From Bryobacterales bacterium (GTDB taxonomy: Bacteria; Acidobacteriota; Terriglobia; Bryobacterales; Bryobacteraceae), in NCBI GenBank assembly GCA_009697495.1, contig SHUN01000154.1, positions 1 through 6,907 on the forward strand: a stretch of DNA of 6,907 bases, read 5' to 3'. This document shows, piece by piece, positions 1-4,108 of this stretch. The notes beneath the pieces are model-generated. The model was not told the DNA's origin. It searched no databases and worked only from the letters and a program-made list of their open reading frames with translations. A program made the position numbers and the translations under genes. The stretch's first letter is position 1, and every line of letters begins with the position of its first letter.

Positions 1-41
1 AAAGTGCGTATCAGTTTCATAGACAGGTGTCGTCTTACCCA

Positions 42-53
42 AAACAATTGTTT
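42..53. repeat. 12-bp perfect palindrome
   Basis: AAACAATTGTTT reads the same on both strands. It lies in an AT-rich stretch upstream of the probable terminator at 88-108, so it more likely belongs to the unseen upstream gene than to cysE. It could be a dyad operator or a chance palindrome. No regulator can be named from the sequence. Confidence 0.25.
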
Positions 54-87
54 CACATTTTGTTTTAGGTTCCCATCCGGACGCAAT

Positions 88-108
88 CGTCCTGACAGGA
101 TGTTTTTT
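88..108 (+). terminator. probable rho-independent terminator of an upstream + strand gene
   Basis: CGTCCT (88-93) pairs with AGGATG (97-102), including one G-T wobble, around a GAC loop, and six T residues follow at 103-108. This is the layout of an intrinsic terminator on the + strand. It would end a transcript entering from the left of the window, or act as an attenuator if cysE is transcribed from further upstream. An alternative hairpin, GGACG (79-83) with CGTCC (88-92), uses the same left arm and would prevent the terminator from forming. Confidence 0.5.
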
Positions 109-210
109 CTGGTTTTGAAGGGAGCGCGGAAGCGGAAGGTGGGAATCGCCTACCGTACAGGCCAAACGATCTACGGGCAGAATAGCATCCATTTCTTGTT
201 TTGTACATCA
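109..210 (+). other. untranslated region upstream of cysE with two hairpins
   Basis: I see no gene here. The frame that stays open from position 4 gives a Cys/Arg/Phe-rich translation unlike CysE N-termini and is not supported as coding. Two inverted repeats are visible: GGTGGG (138-143) with CCTACC (149-154), and CCGTA (153-157) with TACGG (172-176). They share two bases, so they compete. I do not recognise a known riboswitch or T-box core. Confidence 0.3.
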
Positions 211-218
211 CATAATAG
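211..218 (+). promoter_or_regulatory. candidate -10 element of cysE
   Basis: CATAATAG sits in an AT-rich stretch 10 nt before the cysE ATG. CATAAT matches the sigma-70 -10 consensus at five of six positions. No clear -35 is visible at the usual spacing. The same octamer, or one variant of it, precedes glgB (4097-4104) and the sialidase-like gene (1400-1407), which is the main reason for listing it. Initiation 6-7 nt downstream would leave only a very short leader without a Shine-Dalgarno sequence. Confidence 0.35.
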
Positions 219-228
219 TAGTTGCCGC

Positions 229-894
229 ATGTTCGGAACCCTTAAGGAACAAATCGAAACCGTCTTCCGCGAAGACCCCGCCGCCAAAAGCGTCGCCGAG
301 ATTCTTCTCTGTTACCCCGGCGTCCACGCCGTCCTCTTCCACCGCCTTGCAAATCCCCTCTACAGGGCCGGCGTCCCTCTCATCCCCCGCCTGATTTCCC
401 AAGCCGCTCGCTGGTTCACCGGCATCGAAATTCATCCCGGCGCCACCATCGGCCGCCGTTTTTTCATCGATCACGGAATGGGCGTCGTCATCGGCGAAAC
501 CGCCGAAATCGGTGATGATTGCCTCCTCTATCAAGGCGTCACTCTCGGCGGCACCGGCAAGGAATCCGGGAAACGCCACCCGACGCTTGGCAACCACGTT
601 GTCGTCGGCGGAGGCGCCAAAGTCCTCGGCAACATCCGCATCGGCAACCACGCCCGCATCGGCGCAGGCAGTGTCGTCATCCATTCTGTCCCCGAAAACT
701 GCACCGTAGTGGGCATCCCCGGCAAAATCGTCCGCTCCCGCGCGGGCGTCACTGAGCCTCTCAATCATGGCGAACTCCCCGATCCTGAAGGCCAGGCCAT
801 CGCCGATCTCAACCGCCGCGTCGCCGATCTCGAAGCCCAACTGAAAGAGTTTGCCGAATCTCAGCTCTTATCCAACAAATCGCGCGCCATGTAA
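229..894 (+). CDS. cysE: serine O-acetyltransferase (CysE)
   Basis: Transfers acetyl from acetyl-CoA to L-serine, giving O-acetylserine, the carbon acceptor for cysteine synthesis; cytoplasmic. The 221-residue product is the short form of the family. An N-terminal helical domain (about 1-65) precedes a left-handed beta-helix of hexapeptide repeats (about 66-165). Visible motifs are [11 protein letters not shown] (65-75), DHG with probable catalytic H82 and its partner E67, GVTLGGTGK (103-111), RHP with H117 in the active site, and the glycine-rich GGGAKVLGN (127-135). A short coiled-coil-like tail follows (about 190-210). The ATG at 229 is chosen because family homology starts there; the open frame continues upstream to 4 but is not CysE-like. 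No Shine-Dalgarno sequence is evident, but a CATAATAG motif lies at 211. The last 34 bp overlap the convergent NUDIX gene. Feedback inhibition by cysteine is a family property, not visible here. Confidence 0.95.
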   Translation: MFGTLKEQIETVFREDPAAKSVAEILLCYPGVHAVLFHRLANPLYRAGVPLIPRLISQAARWFTGIEIHPGATIGRRFFIDHGMGVVIGETAEIGDDCLLYQGVTLGGTGKESGKRHPTLGNHVVVGGGAKVLGNIRIGNHARIGAGSVVIHSVPENCTVVGIPGKIVRSRAGVTEPLNHGELPDPEGQAIADLNRRVADLEAQLKEFAESQLLSNKSRAM

Positions 895-1319
895 AATCCC
901 GCTACCGAGTGCATCTCCGTGATCGCTCCCCCTCGTACGTGGTCCAACACCTGTCCCCAATCCATCACTAAAACGGCGTCAATCTCGGCGTCTACCGCGC
1001 TTACTTCCGGCCTGTCGCTCGACTCCAAATAGACCACCGTGCATGTCGCCTTCAGCCACGCCGCCTGCGCATCGAACGTCCCCAATACGCGCGCCTTCGA
1101 CCCATGAAAACCCGTCTCTTCTTTAAACTCCCGCAGCGCCGCCTCCTCGGCCGTCTCGCCCTCATCAATAAATCCCGCCGGAAAACTCAAATGGTCTTTC
1201 CCGCTGCCAGGCCGAAATTCCCGTACCAACACGAGTCCTTTGCGCGATTCCCCGATCACAAGCACATACGATGGCTTTTCAATCACCCAGTAACTCGGCA
1301 GCCGCTTTCCTCCGGGCAA
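861..1319 (-). CDS. NUDIX hydrolase, ADP-ribose pyrophosphatase-like
   Basis: Hydrolyses a nucleoside diphosphate linked to another group; ADP-ribose or a sugar nucleotide is the likely substrate for this subgroup. The full NUDIX box G-x5-E-x7-REUxEExGU is present at residues 49-71, starting PAGFIDEGE and ending REFKEETGF. Its paired glutamates bind the catalytic divalent metal. The boundary given is the first canonical start, TTG at 1319, giving 152 residues. This start is probably wrong: the same frame continues upstream to a TGA at 1386-1388, and that extension reads like a normal NUDIX N-terminus (see 1320-1385). A CTG start at 1379 would give 172 residues. The best purine-rich match before TTG 1319 (GGGAG) is 12 nt away. 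The gene converges on cysE with a 34-bp overlap and is divergent from the sialidase-like gene. Confidence 0.88.
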   Translation of the reverse strand: MPGGKRLPSYWVIEKPSYVLVIGESRKGLVLVREFRPGSGKDHLSFPAGFIDEGETAEEAALREFKEETGFHGSKARVLGTFDAQAAWLKATCTVVYLESSDRPEVSAVDAEIDAVLVMDWGQVLDHVRGGAITEMHSVAGFYMARDLLDKS

Positions 1320-1385
1320 TTCGTAGTCGTTCTCCCGCAGCGTCAGCCAGCAATTTGAAAGATGCAGTCGCGATTCCAGTAATTT
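1320..1385 (-). other. N-terminal coding extension of the NUDIX gene without a canonical start
   Basis: Read in the NUDIX frame, this segment encodes a peptide beginning [19 protein letters not shown] and continuing DYE into [19 protein letters not shown]-ribose pyrophosphatase-type NUDIX proteins typically start with an 'ESR...WLTLR...ELPxG...YWVIE' stretch, so this looks coding. Between the upstream TGA (1386-1388) and TTG 1319 there is no in-frame ATG, GTG or TTG. CTG codons occur at 1379, 1367, 1349 and 1343. CTG 1379 is the most plausible start by homology. A sequencing error or lost start codon is the alternative. Confidence 0.6.
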
Positions 1386-1399
1386 TCAGGCCACTTAGT

Positions 1400-1407
1400 T
1401 AGAATAG
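1400..1407 (+). promoter_or_regulatory. candidate -10 element of the sialidase-like gene
   Basis: TAGAAT (1400-1405) differs from TATAAT at one position and continues as TAGAATAG, resembling the CATAATAG before cysE and glgB. Its first base is exactly 12 nt upstream of the second of two tandem GTG codons (1409 and 1412). This is the spacing expected when transcription starts on the start codon itself. No Shine-Dalgarno sequence and no convincing -35 are visible. The reverse complement CTATTCTA also has -10 character and could serve the divergent NUDIX gene. Confidence 0.35.
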
Positions 1408-1408
1408 C

Positions 1409-2362
1409 GTGGTGCGTCAATTCTTCCTTTTACTCACCGCTCTCCCGCTGCTCGCCATCGAAAGCACGCGCATCTGGGATGCCGCTCCTCATAGCGCCTT
1501 CACGGACCTGATCCGGCACAAAAATCAATGGCTCTGCCTTTTCCGCGAAGGCCGCGGCCACGTCTCCACCGATGGTTCCATCCGCGTTCTCACCAGCCGC
1601 GACGGCCAAAAATGGCAATCGATCGCCCATCTCACGCTGCCCAATCTCGATCTCCGCGACCCCAAAATTACTCACAATCCCAAAGGCGAATTGATGCTCA
1701 CCGCCGCCGCCGCCCGCCGCGAACGCGACGGCCAAACTCCTGTCCCGCACGACACCATGGCATGGTTCTCCAAAGACGGCAAAACATGGTCCGAACCAAC
1801 CAAAATCGGCGATCCAAACTTCTGGCTCTGGCGCGCCTCCTGGCACAAAAATCAAGTACTCATGGTCGGCTACCCCACCAATACCCGTAACGGCGTCTCC
1901 CGCCTCTATTCCTCCACCAACGGCCGCAAGTTCGAAACCCTCATCCCCGATTTCGTCAAAGAGGGCTTCCCCAACGAATCCACTATCATCTTCCAAAAAG
2001 ACGGTACCGCTCTCTGTCTCGTCCGCCGCGATGCCAAAGGAGTCAACGCTTTGCTCGGAACCGCCAAGCCCCCCTACAAAGACTGGAAATGGGCCGATGT
2101 CGGCGCCCGCGTCGGCGGTCCCAATTTCATCGAACTGCCCGATAAACGGTTAATCGGCGTCGTTCGCCTCTACGACAACAAAACCCGCACATCCATCGTC
2201 GAACTCAACGCCAACGGCGGCATCAAGGAACTCGAAACCCTGCCTTCAAACGGAGATTCCAGCTACGCCGGCCTCGTCTGGCATAAAGACGAACTCTGGA
2301 TCAGCTACTACAGCTCCCACGAAGGCAAAACGTCCATCTATCTCGCCCGCTGGAAGCCCTAA
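1409..2362 (+). CDS. exported sialidase-like beta-propeller protein
   Basis: Likely a secreted glycoside hydrolase-like or sugar-binding protein of the sialidase superfamily; the substrate is unknown. A short signal peptide is visible: Arg3, then a hydrophobic run from FFLLL to A16, with probable cleavage after LLA. The rest is a single propeller-type domain with Asp-box motifs at 63-69 (SRDGQKW), 121-127 (SKDGKTW) and a degenerate one at 169-175 (STNGRKF). Other family-like segments are FREGRG (45-50), DLRDPK (81-86), NEST (189-192) and GGPNFIEL (236-243). I cannot assign the arginine triad, nucleophilic tyrosine and acid residues of true sialidases with confidence, so sialic acid cleavage is not claimed. 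Start: GTG 1409, or GTG 1412 if the message is leaderless. Its TAA overlaps the convergent rpn stop by 4 bp. Confidence 0.75.
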   Translation: MVRQFFLLLTALPLLAIESTRIWDAAPHSAFTDLIRHKNQWLCLFREGRGHVSTDGSIRVLTSRDGQKWQSIAHLTLPNLDLRDPKITHNPKGELMLTAAAARRERDGQTPVPHDTMAWFSKDGKTWSEPTKIGDPNFWLWRASWHKNQVLMVGYPTNTRNGVSRLYSSTNGRKFETLIPDFVKEGFPNESTIIFQKDGTALCLVRRDAKGVNALLGTAKPPYKDWKWADVGARVGGPNFIELPDKRLIGVVRLYDNKTRTSIVELNANGGIKELETLPSNGDSSYAGLVWHKDELWISYYSSHEGKTSIYLARWKP

Positions 2363-2625
2363 CGCCGCGGGATCAATTCCGTCAATTTGGCTACGTCGCC
2401 GGCCTTTACCAGCCACGCCATGGATGCCTCTTTCGAGGCATTCTCAATCTTTTGCCGTGCCCAAGCCGGTAAGGGTCCGAATCGATTTTCCAACACCACC
2501 AGCAGAGCGTCCCGAACTCCCCGAATTTCGCCCTCGGCCTTCCCCTCGGCCTTCCCCTCGGCCTTCGCAACTTTTTTCGCTTGCCGAAACGTCGGATACT
2601 GCATCCAGTCTATCGTCACGCCCAT
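2359..2625 (-). CDS. candidate internal in-frame small protein of the rpn gene (RpnS-like)
   Basis: An ATG at 2625, in the rpn frame, is preceded by a perfect AGGAGG (2639-2634) with 8 nt spacing. Translation from it gives an 88-residue protein, starting MGVTIDWMQYP, that contains the KAEG repeat and the whole DUF4351-like region but lacks the nuclease core. In E. coli, Rpn genes are known to express such C-terminal proteins from an internal start, and these inhibit the full-length toxic nuclease. Whether this homologue does so is inference. The alternative is that the purine-rich run simply encodes Glu-Gln-Glu-Val-Glu. Confidence 0.4.
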   Translation of the reverse strand: MGVTIDWMQYPTFRQAKKVAKAEGKAEGKAEGEIRGVRDALLVVLENRFGPLPAWARQKIENASKEASMAWLVKAGDVAKLTELIPRR

Positions 2626-3201
2626 ATTCTCAACCTCCTGCTCCACTATTGTCCCAAATTTTCGCAGCCCCGCAAGTATCAGCATATACCGCAACGCCCG
2701 CTCACGCCGCTCCGGAACCATCTTGGCGATCCGCTCCAAAACTCCTCTGACCACCCCTTGCGGATCACTCGTCCCTCCCAATAACGCCAACACCTGATCC
2801 CCAAACAGCGAACTCGCCACCAGCTCCTCCGCCCGCCATTCGCGAATGTCCTGCACCGTAAATGAAAACCGCAACGACTCCAAAACCAGCGAATTCGCCA
2901 TCCGCAGCCGGGGCGTTCCCACATAAATCACCACCTGCCGCACCGGCCTCCGATAACGCCGCCAAAGCAGGAGGTAATACTCCAGCATCCGCAGCGCCAT
3001 GTCCCTGTCATTCGAACTCTGCAACTCGATATGCAACAACGTCCCATCCGCCAACAGCAAAACCAAATCCAGCCGCCGCTCCTGCACCGACGGCAACTCT
3101 ACGTTCAGAAACTCAACCACCGGCACCCCACCGGTCAACTTCAACAACAAGCTCGTCGGGTATTGCTGAAGAAACTCCTTCATCATCGCGTCAAATTTCA
3201 A
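2359..3201 (-). CDS. Rpn-family PD-(D/E)XK nuclease with C-terminal DUF4351
   Basis: Member of the Rpn 'recombination-promoting nuclease/putative transposase' family; E. coli relatives are DNA endonucleases, some linked to phage defence. The 280-residue product opens MKFDAMMKEFLQ, typical of the family. The nuclease core has the D...ExQ variant motif in RRLDLVLLL...HIELQ, with D45, E59 and Q61. A KAEG tandem repeat (213-224) links it to a DUF4351-like tail (about 227-276, LENRFGPLPAW). The TTG start at 3201 is chosen because GGAGGT lies 6 nt before it and family homology begins there. ATG 3219 has poorer spacing and ATG 3186 lies too far from that site. The start overlaps the ada 3' end by 11 bp, so co-transcription and translational coupling are likely. 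An internal AGGAGG-ATG at 2639-2623 may yield a shorter protein. Mobility or defence roles are inferred from the family only. Confidence 0.85.
   Translation of the reverse strand: MKFDAMMKEFLQQYPTSLLLKLTGGVPVVEFLNVELPSVQERRLDLVLLLADGTLLHIELQSSNDRDMALRMLEYYLLLWRRYRRPVRQVVIYVGTPRLRMANSLVLESLRFSFTVQDIREWRAEELVASSLFGDQVLALLGGTSDPQGVVRGVLERIAKMVPERRERALRYMLILAGLRKFGTIVEQEVENMGVTIDWMQYPTFRQAKKVAKAEGKAEGKAEGEIRGVRDALLVVLENRFGPLPAWARQKIENASKEASMAWLVKAGDVAKLTELIPRR
2531..2566. repeat. three perfect tandem copies of a 12-bp unit
   Basis: CCCTCGGCCTTC occurs three times in a row (2531-2542, 2543-2554, 2555-2566). On the minus strand it encodes the KAEG repeats of the Rpn protein. The period is a multiple of three, so gain or loss of a unit changes the linker by four residues without a frameshift. 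Similar charged linkers are common in this family. Confidence 0.9.
2634..2639 (-). promoter_or_regulatory. strong internal ribosome binding site in rpn
   Basis: AGGAGG on the minus strand is a full match to the anti-Shine-Dalgarno core and lies 8 nt before the in-frame ATG at 2625. Most predicted starts in this window have no comparable site, which makes an internal one notable. Confidence 0.5.
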
Positions 3202-4099
3202 AACGGCACCTCCGCGCATTCTCCGCAATCACCGCTAACTCCATTTCCGTAAATCCCATCTTACGCGCCACTTCAAATTCCCCCGCCAGCGAACACCCAA
3301 ATATCGCCGGATCATCCGAATTCAAAGTCACCATCACCCCCGCGTCAAATAACGCCCGCAACGGATGCGCCGCCAACGAAGCAACCGCCCCTGTTCGCAA
3401 GTTACTGGTCGGGCATACCTCCAACGCAATCCCGCGCTCCCGCAAAACCGCCATCAACGACGCATCCTCAACCGCCCGTATCCCATGCCCAATTCGGTCC
3501 GCCCCCATCCGCACCATCTCCCAAACATTCTCCGCCGTCGAAGTCTCTCCCGCATGAGGCGTAAATTTCAATCCCGCCTCCCGCGCCATAGCCACCGCCC
3601 GCGCAAATTCCGAAGCCGGCCGCGCCGTCTCATCCCCGCCAATCCCAAACGAAACAATCCCCTCTGAAACATGCCGCCCCGCCCACTCCGCCACACGCTC
3701 CGCCGGCTCCCCCCCAAACTGCCGGACAACATCCACATTCCATCGCACCTCCAAAAGCGCCCCCGCCGCAGCCTCCCGCAAAGCCCCCCAAACCGCATCC
3801 AAACTCTGCCCCTTCCACTCCACTACCCCAGCCGAAAAAATCACTTCCGCATAACGAACGCCCTGCGAAGCTAACGACTCGAACAACGCCGAAGCCGCCA
3901 ACGAATAATCCTCCGGCCCCCGCAACCGCCGCGCCGCCGCCTTAAACGCTTCAATAAATCCACCAAACGAATCGAAGCGATACAACCCCATCGCCTCCTC
4001 CAAAGTCAACGACGGATCCAACCGGCAAAGCAGCTCCGGCGTCAACGATCCCTCTAGGTGTACATGCAATTCCGTATCGGCACTTATCACAATTGCCAT
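3191..4099 (-). CDS. adenosine deaminase-superfamily enzyme (adenosine or aminodeoxyfutalosine deaminase)
   Basis: Zinc-dependent hydrolytic deaminase of the amidohydrolase superfamily, cytoplasmic, 302 residues. Metal and catalytic residues are in place: H12 and H14 in HVHLEGS, H182 and E185 in PHAGE, H205 in IGHG, and D262/D263 in NSDDP. The ATG at 4099 is used because homology starts just before HVHLEGS; the open frame to 4222 runs antisense through the glgB 5' end and is rejected. GTG 4090 is a second possible start. Motifs CPTSNLRTG (229-237) and FGIGGDE (151-157) resemble ADA-like proteins that include aminodeoxyfutalosine deaminases of the alternative menaquinone pathway, so adenosine is not the only candidate substrate. 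The product ends soon after the last conserved helix (ENARRCRFEI), shorter than the usual 330-350 residues. It overlaps rpn downstream by 11 bp and is divergent from glgB with a 9-bp gap. Confidence 0.88.
   Translation of the reverse strand: MAIVISADTELHVHLEGSLTPELLCRLDPSLTLEEAMGLYRFDSFGGFIEAFKAAARRLRGPEDYSLAASALFESLASQGVRYAEVIFSAGVVEWKGQSLDAVWGALREAAAGALLEVRWNVDVVRQFGGEPAERVAEWAGRHVSEGIVSFGIGGDETARPASEFARAVAMAREAGLKFTPHAGETSTAENVWEMVRMGADRIGHGIRAVEDASLMAVLRERGIALEVCPTSNLRTGAVASLAAHPLRALFDAGVMVTLNSDDPAIFGCSLAGEFEVARKMGFTEMELAVIAENARRCRFEI
3208..3213 (-). promoter_or_regulatory. ribosome binding site deciding the rpn TTG start
   Basis: GGAGGT on the minus strand lies within the last codons of ada, 6 nt upstream of TTG 3201. 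It is the reason for choosing TTG over the ATG codons at 3219 (the GGAG upstream of which is only about 1 nt away) and 3186. Its position inside ada suggests that ribosomes finishing ada reinitiate on rpn. Confidence 0.55.
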
Positions 4100-4104
4100 A
4101 ATAG
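4097..4104. promoter_or_regulatory. candidate shared, near-symmetric -10 between ada and glgB
   Basis: On the + strand CATAAT (4097-4102) begins exactly 12 nt before the glgB ATG at 4109, consistent with leaderless transcription. On the minus strand the same bases read CTATTATG. TATTAT (4103-4098) lies 7 nt before an in-frame GTG (4090) of ada and also overlaps its ATG at 4099. One AT-rich core could therefore serve both genes. No clear -35 is seen on either side. Confidence 0.35.
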
Positions 4105-4108
4105 CCGT

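Noticed and set aside
4..228. N-terminal extension of CysE from an upstream start at position 4
   Set aside because: The extra 75 residues are Cys/Arg/Phe-rich with no CysE character and run through a terminator-like hairpin; homology starts at ATG 229.
208..840. 210-residue minus-strand open frame over cysE
   Set aside because: Low-complexity Ala/Gly/Asp translation produced by the third-position C bias of cysE; the + strand frame has clear family motifs.
1409..2362. Calling this gene a true exo-alpha-sialidase (nanH)
   Set aside because: Asp boxes and propeller-like layout are visible, but the arginine triad and nucleophilic tyrosine could not be assigned from the sequence alone.
2531..2566. 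Possible CRISPR-like or mobile-element direct repeats
   Set aside because: The 12-bp units are contiguous, have no spacers and encode an in-frame KAEG linker.
2387..3557. Long + strand open frames over rpn and ada (2387-2797, 2862-3557)
   Set aside because: Ser/Pro/Thr/Ala-rich shadows of G-rich minus-strand codons; no motifs, and the minus-strand frames carry nuclease and deaminase signatures.
2359..4099. ada-rpn pair as a dedicated defence island
   Set aside because: Deaminase plus nuclease is tempting, but the deaminase has an ordinary full ADA active site and no extra domains, and there are no other defence, integrase or phage genes nearby.
4058..4108. Earlier GTG start of glgB at 4058
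   Set aside because: The 17 added residues run antisense to the first codons of ada, resemble no GlgB N-terminus and would include the candidate promoter.
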